Shown here piece after piece: positions 6,333 to 13,293 of a stretch of 13,764 nt of DNA. Source of the stretch: Flavobacteriales bacterium (GTDB taxonomy: Bacteria > Bacteroidota > Bacteroidia > Flavobacteriales > BACL11). The notes under the pieces were generated by a model. That model made no database searches. It saw only the letters and a program-made list of their open reading frames with translations, and was not told where the DNA came from. How positions within the stretch are numbered: position 1 is the stretch's first letter; the number at the start of each line of letters is the position of its first letter. The translations under genes and the position numbers were made by a program. The DNA is taken from contig DUAL01000242.1 in the NCBI GenBank assembly GCA_012960835.1, positions 1 through 13,764 of the forward strand, written 5' to 3'.

Positions 6333-7361
6333 TTATTTTGGTTCTAAGATCTGAATACCAGAATCAAATGTAGCTAAACTATTATTTTTTGCTCTTATTA
6401 TAAATGCTTCCTGAGCTGCTTTTCTATTTTCATTTTTCCCTTTCCAAGTGTTTAGGGTGTCATGTTGAAGCGCTCTTCCATAGGAAAAAGTTAGATTCCA
6501 AGGCATATCTTTATGTGTTTCATTCATTTTTTTCAAATGAGAGGTTGCTAAATCCCCACTTTGTCCACCTGATAAAAAAGCAATTCCCGGCACATTTTCA
6601 GGAACATTTTCTTTTAAACAAGCATAAGTCATGTCAGCCACTTTTTCTATATCTGCCTGAACAGGACAATTAATTGCTGAAATAATCATATTGGGCTTTA
6701 AAATAATTCCCTCCAACAATACATTGTACATACTTAGTTGCTCAAAAACAATCTTAAGTGTTCTACTGGTAACATTGTTACATGTTTCAATGGTGTGCGT
6801 TCCATCCATAAGAACTTCCGGTTCAACAATTGGAACAATACCTGCTTGCTGGCACTTAGACGCATAACGCGCAAGCGAATGGGCATTGGCCTGAATACAA
6901 GCATCTGTTGGAATATCATCTCCTATGGTTATTACTGCTCTCCATTTTGCAAATCTTGCCCCTAGTTTATAGTACTCTGCCAATCTTTCGTCCAATCCAT
7001 CTAAACCTGAAGTTGCTTTTTCGTTTGGAAATCCTTCCAAATTATTTGCTCCTTTGTCTACTTTTATACCTGGAATAATACCTTTTGAATTTAACAATTC
7101 AGGAAAAGGAGTTTTCTTATCACAAGTCGTGCTTTGCCTTAATGTTTCATCAAACAGTATCACACCACTAATAAAATTCTCAATTCCATCTGAAGTGAAT
7201 AAGATATCTCGGTATTCATTTCTACTCTCAAAACTAGATTCAACTCCTATTGATTCAAATCTTTTTTTACATGTGGGGTTGCTTTCATCTGCTGCCAATA
7301 TTCCTTTTCCTTTCAGAACTAAATTATTAGCTATTTCTTTTAGCTGATTTGAATTGCTCAT
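6333..7361 (-). CDS. Fructose-bisphosphate aldolase, class I
   Basis: The enzyme cleaves fructose 1,6-bisphosphate to dihydroxyacetone phosphate and glyceraldehyde 3-phosphate, or runs in reverse in gluconeogenesis. It uses a Schiff-base lysine rather than a metal. The 342 residues belong to the animal/plant-like class I family, not the shorter DhnA/FbaB family or the metal-dependent class II family. The catalytic set can be matched to the rabbit enzyme with constant spacing: D25 (AADES), K100 (GIKVDKG), K139 (FAKWR), E180 (VEPE) and the Schiff-base K222 (EGIILKPN). The phosphate-site segment FLSGGQSG (262-269) is present. It is divergent from the rRNA methyltransferase gene and has a -7 element about 44 bases upstream. 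accD follows closely. Symbols fda or fba are used for relatives; I leave the field empty because usage is inconsistent. Confidence 0.95.
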   Translation of the reverse strand: MSNSNQLKEIANNLVLKGKGILAADESNPTCKKRFESIGVESSFESRNEYRDILFTSDGIENFISGVILFDETLRQSTTCDKKTPFPELLNSKGIIPGIKVDKGANNLEGFPNEKATSGLDGLDERLAEYYKLGARFAKWRAVITIGDDIPTDACIQANAHSLARYASKCQQAGIVPIVEPEVLMDGTHTIETCNNVTSRTLKIVFEQLSMYNVLLEGIILKPNMIISAINCPVQADIEKVADMTYACLKENVPENVPGIAFLSGGQSGDLATSHLKKMNETHKDMPWNLTFSYGRALQHDTLNTWKGKNENRKAAQEAFIIRAKNNSLATFDSGIQILEPK

Positions 7362-7404
7362 TTTTTTAGATTTTAATTATTTATATTAATTAATTTTCAA
7401 GGCA

Positions 7405-7412
7405 CAAAATTA
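7405..7412 (-). promoter_or_regulatory. Probable -7 promoter element of the aldolase-accD unit
   Basis: The minus strand reads TAATTTTG, an exact TAnnTTTG match, in the divergent gap between the aldolase and methyltransferase genes. It leaves a leader of roughly 35-40 bases before the aldolase ATG at 7361. A clear -33 TTTG is not seen at the standard spacing. Instead an ATGTT/AACAT inverted repeat occupies the spacer region. Confidence 0.4.
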
Positions 7413-7417
7413 TAATA

Positions 7418-7429
7418 ATGTTAAAACAT
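7418..7429. repeat. Short inverted repeat ATGTT-AA-AACAT in the divergent promoter gap
   Basis: Two 5-base half-sites face each other across a 2-base spacer. The repeat lies 5 bases upstream of the aldolase -7 element, in what would be the -33 to -7 spacer. That position would suit a repressor operator. The repeat is short and AT-rich, so chance is a real alternative. Confidence 0.3.
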
Positions 7430-7485
7430 CTGAGTTATTTTTAGAATTATTTATTATCATTGGCAATAATTCAAATCTTTTATAA

Positions 7486-8226
7486 ATGATTAGTAAAAAT
7501 CAGATAAAATTTGTTCGCTCTTTACAACTTAAAAAACACAGAGATGTTCATAATAGTTTTGTAGTGGAAGGGGAGAAAATAGTAAATGAAATTATTCAAT
7601 CTGATTTTTCTGTTATTCAAATATTTGCTACTAATGGTTGGCTTTCTTCTAATACAAATATTATTGCAGAGGTAATATGTCAAATATCTGAAAAAGAACT
7701 TAAAAAAATAAGTCAGTTAAGTACGCCAAATAAGGTATTGGCTATTGTAGAAAAACCAAAATTTACCTTAAATATTGACACCATAACAAATGGGCTTACT
7801 TTGGTTTTGGATGAAATTAAAGACCCTGGAAATTTAGGAACTATAATTAGGGTGTGCGATTGGTTTGGGGTAGAAAATATAATTTGCTCTAATAATTCAG
7901 TTGATGTTTACAACCCAAAAGTATTGCAAGCAACAATGGGTTCGCTTGCAAGGGTAAAGGTGCATTATACCGATATTGAAAATGTTATCAATCAATTGCC
8001 AAATGATTTTCCAATTTATGGTGCTTGTATAGATGGAAAAAATATTTCAGATATTATAATAGAAAAAGAGGCACTTCTAATTATGGGAAATGAATCCTTT
8101 GGAATTTCGGATAAAGTCAGTTTACTTATAAAAAAGAGAATAGAAATCCCAAGAAAAAGAGAAGGGGCGGAATCGCTTAATATTGCGATTGCAACTTCCA
8201 TTTTACTACACGAATTTAGGCGGTAA
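7486..8226 (+). CDS. TrmH/SpoU-family RNA 2'-O-methyltransferase
   Basis: This SAM-dependent SPOUT-class enzyme methylates a ribose 2'-OH in rRNA or tRNA. The 246 residues contain an N-terminal substrate-binding domain (about 1-90, with FVVEGEK near 25-31 as in RlmB/TsnR-type proteins) and the trefoil-knot catalytic domain. Motif 1 is at about 109-128 (DEIKDPGNLGTIIRVCDWFG) and contains the conserved N116 and R122. Motif 2 is LIMGNESFGIS (198-208), and motif 3 starts at IPRKREGAESLNIAIAT (221-237). The exact target nucleotide cannot be read from sequence; a 23S rRNA guanosine is the common annotation for this architecture. It is transcribed alone, divergent from the aldolase and convergent with the small zinc-ribbon gene. 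A hairpin with T-rich sequence overlaps its stop codon. Its own promoter is unclear; the best candidate, TATCATTG near 7455, has one mismatch. Confidence 0.9.
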   Translation: MISKNQIKFVRSLQLKKHRDVHNSFVVEGEKIVNEIIQSDFSVIQIFATNGWLSSNTNIIAEVICQISEKELKKISQLSTPNKVLAIVEKPKFTLNIDTITNGLTLVLDEIKDPGNLGTIIRVCDWFGVENIICSNNSVDVYNPKVLQATMGSLARVKVHYTDIENVINQLPNDFPIYGACIDGKNISDIIIEKEALLIMGNESFGISDKVSLLIKKRIEIPRKREGAESLNIAIATSILLHEFRR

Positions 8227-8255
8227 ACTAGTTTTTACTGGGTTTTTTGTTTTTT
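8221..8255 (+). terminator. Probable terminator of the methyltransferase gene
   Basis: Bases 8221-8227 pair with 8234-8240, giving 7 pairs including one G-U around a 6-base loop. The stem is followed by GG and two runs of six T residues separated by a G. The stem overlaps the stop codon at 8224-8226. The hairpin is only moderately stable, but the long T-rich tail in the convergent gap supports termination. Confidence 0.45.
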
Positions 8256-8504
8256 CTATCTTAATCCTTCCCATCCGCACTCTATGTATCTATACTTTTT
8301 GTAATTAAAAATATGAAAAGTAAGATTGTTTAAAATGTAGTTCCCATTGTTTCGTCTAATTCGTTCCATTGGGTTTTGACAATCTGGACAAGAATTCAGA
8401 CAAGTTTCACAAGTTTCTTTTTCCCAAAAACCTGTAAATTTCATTACAAAAAGTAAAATCACATAAGCAATTAAGACTAGAAATATCAACAGAAAACTGT
8501 CCAT
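8256..8504 (-). CDS. Small membrane-anchored zinc-ribbon-like protein of unknown function
   Basis: I do not recognise a named family. The 82 residues begin with one hydrophobic helix (about 4-21), then a short linker FTGFWEKE, then a cysteine cluster C32-x2-C35-x3-C39-x2-C42. A basic segment follows (MERIRRNNGN) and the protein ends in YRYIECGWEGLR with C76. The CPDC knuckle, the basic stretch and the terminal C-G-W-E-G resemble small zinc-ribbon proteins whose second knuckle is normally C-x2-C followed by G-W. Here Y73 stands where the first cysteine of that knuckle would be expected. It is likely a real gene: it has an exact TAnnTTTG element about 35 bases upstream, its composition is protein-like, and it fills the space between two other genes. 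Which side of the membrane the ribbon lies on is unknown. Confidence 0.7.
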   Translation of the reverse strand: MDSFLLIFLVLIAYVILLFVMKFTGFWEKETCETCLNSCPDCQNPMERIRRNNGNYILNNLTFHIFNYKKYRYIECGWEGLR

Positions 8505-8538
8505 ATTTATGTGGTTTGGTTCGTTTTGTTTACTACTC

Positions 8539-8546
8539 CAAAGATA
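8539..8546 (-). promoter_or_regulatory. -7 promoter element of the small zinc-ribbon gene
   Basis: The minus strand reads TATCTTTG followed by GAG, an exact TAnnTTTG match after a run of T residues. It leaves a leader of about 28 bases before the ATG at 8504. The position 19 bases further upstream holds an A-tract instead of TTTG. The element suggests this gene is transcribed separately from the porT operon, whose weak terminator lies just upstream. Confidence 0.45.
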
Positions 8547-8571
8547 AAAAAATATAATCTATTTTTTTTGT

Positions 8572-8589
8572 AAAAAATTGAGAATCAAT
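8572..8589 (-). terminator. Weak terminator after porT
   Basis: In the minus-strand RNA a 5-bp stem (ATTGA with TCAAT) closes a 3-base loop and is followed by TTTTT. It lies 7 bases after the porT stop codon. The stem is short and AT-rich, so termination would be inefficient, and the end of the five-gene operon here is an inference supported by the downstream -7 element. Confidence 0.35.
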
Positions 8590-8596
8590 AGCTTAT

Positions 8597-9337
8597 TTAT
8601 TCAAAAGTAAAAGACAGCATCCACGCATTTGTGGTCAGTTTACTGACCGATTTTGTGTAAACAGTTTCGTCCTCTGAAAGTAAGTTTAAAATGCCATAAG
8701 TGAGTTTTATTTGTGGAGAAAATTTAAAATATTCTAAATAGAAATCCATGCCAAAACCAATTTCAATTCCTAAATCATTTTTCTTCAATTTTACTAATTT
8801 CTGCCCTTCATCATCAATATCCTTTTGTGATGCAATATCCATCCCGTATTTTATCCCTCCTAGCAAATAAGTGCGGAAATTATTGTAACGCTCGGATTTA
8901 TATTTTATCAGAATTGGAAAGTCGATAAAAGTAGATTCAATGGGTTTTGTTTGCATATAAATTTTTCGGTTCCCATCCAAGAAGGAATATTCAATAATTC
9001 TTTCTGAAAAAACAAGGCGTGGAAGAAATCGCAGGTCAAAAAATTTATTCAAGCGTAAATTAGAAACAATCCCTAAATTAAAACCCTTTTGGTTTTGGGA
9101 TTCTAATACATACAAACTATCAAAATCAGCAATATTGGCTACTGGTTTTATCTTGAAATCCATGGTATTTATTCCCATTGTAAACCCAAAATGGATTTTT
9201 TTGTTATCGTATCTTGATAGATTTTGCAATTTAGGATGCTTTTGTGCAAAAATTTGCAAAGGAATATTTGCAATAAACAAAATAGGTAATAATATTGCTA
9301 ATAATTTTTTCATTTCAGCCAAAAAACGATTTATCAT
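8597..9337 (-). CDS. porT: PorT-family outer membrane beta-barrel protein of the type IX secretion system
   Basis: PorT/SprT is needed for type IX secretion, the Bacteroidota route that exports gliding adhesins and enzymes with C-terminal sorting domains. The protein has a lysine-led hydrophobic signal peptide (MKKLLAILLPILF, with likely cleavage near IFA-QK). A short linker and alternating beta strands rich in aromatic residues follow, ending in a strand with terminal phenylalanine (WMLSFTFE). Segments such as KIHFGFTMGIN (about 49-59), FLPRLVFSERI and the terminal region resemble PorT proteins. The location directly after ubiE is, from memory, a common porT arrangement in this phylum and strengthens the call. 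The ATG at 9337 abuts the ubiE stop codon (TAA-ATG). A second ATG at 9313 would give a more usual signal peptide start, so the true length is 246 or 238 residues. Confidence 0.82.
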   Translation of the reverse strand: MINRFLAEMKKLLAILLPILFIANIPLQIFAQKHPKLQNLSRYDNKKIHFGFTMGINTMDFKIKPVANIADFDSLYVLESQNQKGFNLGIVSNLRLNKFFDLRFLPRLVFSERIIEYSFLDGNRKIYMQTKPIESTFIDFPILIKYKSERYNNFRTYLLGGIKYGMDIASQKDIDDEGQKLVKLKKNDLGIEIGFGMDFYLEYFKFSPQIKLTYGILNLLSEDETVYTKSVSKLTTNAWMLSFTFE

Positions 9338-10054
9338 TTATTTTATTGCAATGTACAGTGAAACTATTCCGAGCGTTAGGGGTAGATATTTTACTTTGCT
9401 AAAGCCTACCTCTTTCAAAATTTCTATAAATTTTTCATTTTCAGGAAAAGCATCTACCGATTCAGGCAAATAATTATAAGCCCTTTTGTCTTTTGAGATG
9501 AGTTGGCCAAAAAGTGGTAATATATGATGAAAATAGGCACTATATATTTGTTTGATAGGAAAATATTTAGGTTTAGATGGCTCCAAAATCACAACAATTC
9601 CATCTTTTTTCAGCACACGTCTCATCTCGGATAATCCTAATTGTAGGTTTTCAAAATTTCTTACGCCAAAACCAGCCGTTATAGCATCAAAACTTTCATT
9701 CTCAAAAGGCAAGTTTTCCGAATCAGCAAATTCTAATTTTATTTGCTTTTCCAATCCTTTTTTTTCTACTTTTTTTCTTCCTATTTCAAGCATATTTTTG
9801 GAGATGTCTATTCCAGTAATATGTACCCCATTTAGTTTGCTGGTTGCAATGGCAAAATCGGCTGTTCCACATGCCACATCCAATATTTTTTTAGGATTAT
9901 TTGTAAGCTTGCTAATGGCTTTTTTTCGCCAATAAAAGTCCATGCCAAAAGAAAGTGTATGATTCAAAAAATCATAGCTTTTAGCAATGCTGTCAAACAT
10001 TTTTGCGACTTGCAATTTCTTACTTATTTGGGAGTCTTGCTGGGGCTTTATCAT
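9338..10054 (-). CDS. ubiE: Demethylmenaquinone methyltransferase (UbiE/MenG)
   Basis: This SAM-dependent C-methyltransferase performs the last step of menaquinone synthesis. Bacteroidota normally lack ubiquinone, so menG is the functionally apt name. At 238 residues it fits the family. The first UbiE signature is at 27-43 (YDFLNHTLSFGMDFYWR) and the SAM-binding motif I is at about 57-68 (ILDVACGTADFA). The acidic residue after motif I is in GIDISKNML (81-89). The FGVRNFEN segment (129-136) and the RVLKKDG segment (146-152) are also typical. The start codon overlaps the transporter stop codon as ATGA, and the stop codon abuts porT. Both suggest translational coupling within one operon. A methyltransferase of another pathway is unlikely given both UbiE signatures. 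Confidence 0.96.
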   Translation of the reverse strand: MIKPQQDSQISKKLQVAKMFDSIAKSYDFLNHTLSFGMDFYWRKKAISKLTNNPKKILDVACGTADFAIATSKLNGVHITGIDISKNMLEIGRKKVEKKGLEKQIKLEFADSENLPFENESFDAITAGFGVRNFENLQLGLSEMRRVLKKDGIVVILEPSKPKYFPIKQIYSAYFHHILPLFGQLISKDKRAYNYLPESVDAFPENEKFIEILKEVGFSKVKYLPLTLGIVSLYIAIK

Positions 10055-12306
10055 TCAATTTCCTTTCCTGTCAAACTATTAACAAATAAAACATTTCCTA
10101 ATTTTTCATAACCCCCAAAGGCCGCCAATTTTTGTTTTTTAACCACTTCTCTTCTGAAACCAACAATAGTTAAATCTGCTTTTTCGGAATGTTTATTTAT
10201 TATAGATTTTATTCCTTCCTCTTCATTTTGCGGAATCATTTTTAAGTTTAGAGGAGAGATTGGTAGTCGCCCAGACTCAATAAATGAGAACATTCTTTTT
10301 TTGTAGTTTTCAAATTCATCTTGATTTGGGTAAATGGAGAAAACTTTAATTTTTGCATTTTTCCATTCAGGATGTGAGGAGATTATATAGCTGAGTAGAA
10401 TCATCATATTTGAATTTTCATAATCTCTGGACGAAATCCAGACATGTATCTCTTCTTTTTTATTTATTTTTTCTTCATCAGTTTTGTAAATTGCTACATC
10501 AAAACCGGTTGCCTGCAAAAGTTTGAAATTGCTTAAAATCTCTGCAAACCTTTCTTTTTCACTCTCCTCAAAGGCTAATAAAATTAGGTTATTTTCCTTA
10601 CCAGAAATACTTGATAATTGAATAACTTGCGCTAGTGCTGAGGTGTAAGAAGGCGAAATAATGCTATCGACATAGACATTACTTTTTGACACTTTTTCAT
10701 CTTGCAATAATTGCTTTAAAACATCCTTTGATTGCTTAAATGTATCTTTGCTCAGATAACCATTTATATAATGTATGTAAGTACCGAAACCATATTTATA
10801 TGAAATCCAACGGCACATATCAAAAGCAGATTTCCTTTCAAAAGATTCTTCATTAATACTGATTACAAATGGGCGCCAATGCAGATTTTCATCATCAGAC
10901 CCCTTTTTCTGTATAAAAATTTGAATCTGCCTTGCAAATTGTACCAATACATCCCGAAACAGACTGACTATTTCTCTTTTATCCCCTGAACTTTTACTAA
11001 TGTAATAATAGAAAAAAGTCAGAATTATAATAGATAAAATAGCAAAAGAAGTGTTCATTTTGAACATCAACCAAACCGATAATAAAGCACCAATAAGCGA
11101 TATATACCAACGAGATTTGAAAGCCGGACGATATGAAGGATCGCCAGAGAAATGTTCTAAAAATGAAATGGCACAAATAGCACCATAAGTAATCATAAAG
11201 AACATGGCAATAATTTGAGCCACCGTATTAATATCACCAATAACAACAAAAAACAGAGCCAACACACAAGTAATCACAGAGGAATTGATTGGCTCGTTAT
11301 CCTTTTCCCTTCCTTTTGCTGTCCAACTATTTAATTTTTTAAGTGGAAATATTTTATCAAAGCCCAATGCTTGAAGCGTTCTTGGCGCAACCATTACCGA
11401 ACCCAGTGCGGAGGAGATAGAAGCACATGCTAAACCGATAGGGATTATTGGTCCCCAAATGGCAATTTTACTCATAATAAGTTGGTCTGCACCCAAGCTC
11501 TCTAAAGGAGCGGAAAGCACCAATTTAAAAGCCACCAAAACATAAACCACAATACCAATAACAGTTGCCCAAATAGTTCCTCTTGGAATAGAATATTTAG
11601 GATTTTTCAAATCGCCAGAAAGCCCTAAACCAGCAGCCATTCCTGTAAAAGCAGGAAAAATAATGGCAAAAACTAAAAAGAAATCCTCAGAATTGGCAAT
11701 GGTATCTACAAAACTTACATCAGCAAAATGATAGCCATCAACAGGACTTCCTACAAAGAAAAATAGCAAGGAAACAAAAAGAATAGCTACAATCCCATAA
11801 AGTGCTTTTATGCCAATATTTGCTCCTTTTGTAAGCATTAATATTGTGAGTAATCCCATAGAAATTATACCAATCATTTTTTTATCTAATATAATATCAG
11901 CAAGAATTTGTGGCATAGTAGAATAAGTGTCTACTAAAAATAAAGCAAAAGGATAAAAAGACTCTACAAAAGCAATTATATAAAATGACACAGATATTGC
12001 TTGCGATAAATAAAGTGCAATCCCAATTGTTGCGCCAATATTTAGCCCGAACGAACGGGAGATAATATAATAAGCTCCTCCTCCTTCTACTTTTCTGTTT
12101 GTTGCTATTTCGGCAATGGCAAGTGCAGTTGGTACAATAACCAAATGACCTAAAAGGATAATACCGAGAGCTCCCATTAACCCTACATTTCCTACTGCAT
12201 AGCCAAAACGCAGGAATAAAATAGCTCCCAAAATAGTCGAGATAGAAGCCATAAATACAGGAGTTGTCCCGAATTTTCCTTTTGTTTTGTTTATTTCAAG
12301 CGGCAT
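10051..12306 (-). CDS. SLC12-type cation-chloride cotransporter homologue (APC superfamily)
   Basis: This 751-residue inner-membrane protein has an APC-fold core of about 12 helices (about 15-435) and a soluble C-terminal domain (about 440-751) like that of SLC12 cation-chloride cotransporters. Hallmarks are GAILFLRFGYAVG in helix 1 (27-39), GGGAYYIISRSFG (75-87), IFPAFTGMAAGLGLSGDLKNP (216-236) and APRTLQALGFDKIFP (307-321). Two features are worth noting. Y109 in helix 3 aligns by motif with the K+-site tyrosine of animal NKCC1. S298-S299 in helix 8 (ISSAL) align with its Na+-site serines, which differ in K-Cl transporters. This suggests, but does not show, Na+/K+-coupled chloride transport. 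Databases often label such proteins amino acid permeases. The C-terminal domain includes WISSRDYENSNMMILLSY and KIKVFSIYP, typical of SLC12 tails. The ATG directly follows the rfaE1 stop codon, and the end overlaps ubiE. Confidence 0.88.
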   Translation of the reverse strand: MPLEINKTKGKFGTTPVFMASISTILGAILFLRFGYAVGNVGLMGALGIILLGHLVIVPTALAIAEIATNRKVEGGGAYYIISRSFGLNIGATIGIALYLSQAISVSFYIIAFVESFYPFALFLVDTYSTMPQILADIILDKKMIGIISMGLLTILMLTKGANIGIKALYGIVAILFVSLLFFFVGSPVDGYHFADVSFVDTIANSEDFFLVFAIIFPAFTGMAAGLGLSGDLKNPKYSIPRGTIWATVIGIVVYVLVAFKLVLSAPLESLGADQLIMSKIAIWGPIIPIGLACASISSALGSVMVAPRTLQALGFDKIFPLKKLNSWTAKGREKDNEPINSSVITCVLALFFVVIGDINTVAQIIAMFFMITYGAICAISFLEHFSGDPSYRPAFKSRWYISLIGALLSVWLMFKMNTSFAILSIIILTFFYYYISKSSGDKREIVSLFRDVLVQFARQIQIFIQKKGSDDENLHWRPFVISINEESFERKSAFDMCRWISYKYGFGTYIHYINGYLSKDTFKQSKDVLKQLLQDEKVSKSNVYVDSIISPSYTSALAQVIQLSSISGKENNLILLAFEESEKERFAEILSNFKLLQATGFDVAIYKTDEEKINKKEEIHVWISSRDYENSNMMILLSYIISSHPEWKNAKIKVFSIYPNQDEFENYKKRMFSFIESGRLPISPLNLKMIPQNEEEGIKSIINKHSEKADLTIVGFRREVVKKQKLAAFGGYEKLGNVLFVNSLTGKEIE

Positions 12307-13293
12307 TTAATTGGTAAAATAGGTAATTGCGTTTTTTAGAAGTCCTGTTTTTTCAATAGGAACTACACCAACCTTTTTGCACACCAAACCACCAGCCAAA
12401 TTAGCAAATTGTGATAAACTCACAAAATCGACATTAGCGGCAAGGCAAAGGGCAGCTGTTGAAATAACGGTATCACCAGCTCCTGATACATCAATGATGT
12501 TTCTTTTTTCGGCCAAGGTGTGATGAAAAATATCTGCTGTTTGTATACAAACTCCTTTTTCAGAAAGGGTAAGTAAGATTCCCTTTGCAGTTATCATTTG
12601 CAGTAGATTTTTTGTAGCTGAGTTAATTTCTGAAATATTATTTTCGTCAAAATTGATGTTACAACCCATTTTTATTTCTTTTAAATTTGGCTTGAAAATA
12701 GCACAATTTTTGTAGGCCAGAAAGTTTTTGGTTTTCGGATCAACAATGGTAGGGATGTTTAAAGTATTTGCTTTTTTAATGATACTTTCAATCACAAAAG
12801 GCGTAAGAACACCTTTGTTATAATCTTGTAAAATAATCACAGCTACATCTTTCATATTGCTATAAACCAATTCCAAGAATTCTTGCTCCACTTTTATAGA
12901 AAAAGTATCCTCTTCATCTATTCGCAACTGATGTTTATTTTCACTGATAACCCTTGTTTTTACAGTAGTTTTTCTACTTTTTTCAGTCAAAATTCCGACA
13001 GTGGAAAGAGCTTCTTCTTTCAATAATTGCTTGAGGTGTTTGCCTCTGAAATCATCCCCAACAACTGAACACAAAACAGGAGTTGCTCCTAAGGATTTTA
13101 TATTTCTGGCAACATTTCCTGCGCCACCCAATCTGTTTTCGTGTTTCTCAATTTCAACAACTGGCACTGCTGCTTCTGGTGATTGCCGTTCAATTTTACC
13201 CCACATATAAGCGTCAATCATGGCATCTCCAACAATCAATACTTTCATATTATTAAAAGAGTCAAAAAGCTGTATTATGTCCTCTTTTTTCAT
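12307..13293 (-). CDS. rfaE1: D-glycero-beta-D-manno-heptose-7-phosphate kinase (RfaE1/HldE kinase domain)
   Basis: This PfkB/ribokinase-family kinase phosphorylates D-glycero-D-manno-heptose 7-phosphate at C1 in the ADP-heptose pathway for lipopolysaccharide core. The 328 residues correspond to the kinase half of E. coli HldE; the nucleotidyltransferase half is absent, as expected for organisms with separate rfaE1 and rfaE2. Visible motifs are GDAMIDAYMWG (22-32) followed by RQSPEAAVPVVE (36-47), and GGAGNVARN (56-64). VDPKTKN (184-190) and KPNLKE (201-206) come next. The PfkB signature DVSGAGDT (268-275) contains the catalytic base D274. The SPEA-VPVV segment is specific to heptose kinases among PfkB proteins and argues against a plain sugar kinase. 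Start and aminotransferase stop overlap as ATGA, and the stop abuts the transporter ATG. No rfaE2 or other heptose gene is in the window. Confidence 0.9.
   Translation of the reverse strand: MKKEDIIQLFDSFNNMKVLIVGDAMIDAYMWGKIERQSPEAAVPVVEIEKHENRLGGAGNVARNIKSLGATPVLCSVVGDDFRGKHLKQLLKEEALSTVGILTEKSRKTTVKTRVISENKHQLRIDEEDTFSIKVEQEFLELVYSNMKDVAVIILQDYNKGVLTPFVIESIIKKANTLNIPTIVDPKTKNFLAYKNCAIFKPNLKEIKMGCNINFDENNISEINSATKNLLQMITAKGILLTLSEKGVCIQTADIFHHTLAEKRNIIDVSGAGDTVISTAALCLAANVDFVSLSQFANLAGGLVCKKVGVVPIEKTGLLKNAITYFTN

Noticed and set aside
7054..7347. Plus-strand open frame of 97 codons opposite the aldolase
   Set aside because: It overlaps conserved catalytic segments of the aldolase and is best explained as a shadow of it.
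9135..9473. Plus-strand open frame of 112 codons spanning porT and the end of ubiE
   Set aside because: It crosses two well-supported genes on the other strand and shows no protein-family features.
9552..9935. Plus-strand open frame of 127 codons opposite ubiE
   Set aside because: It lies wholly antisense to a gene with clear UbiE signatures, resembles no family, and has a composition expected from the complementary strand.
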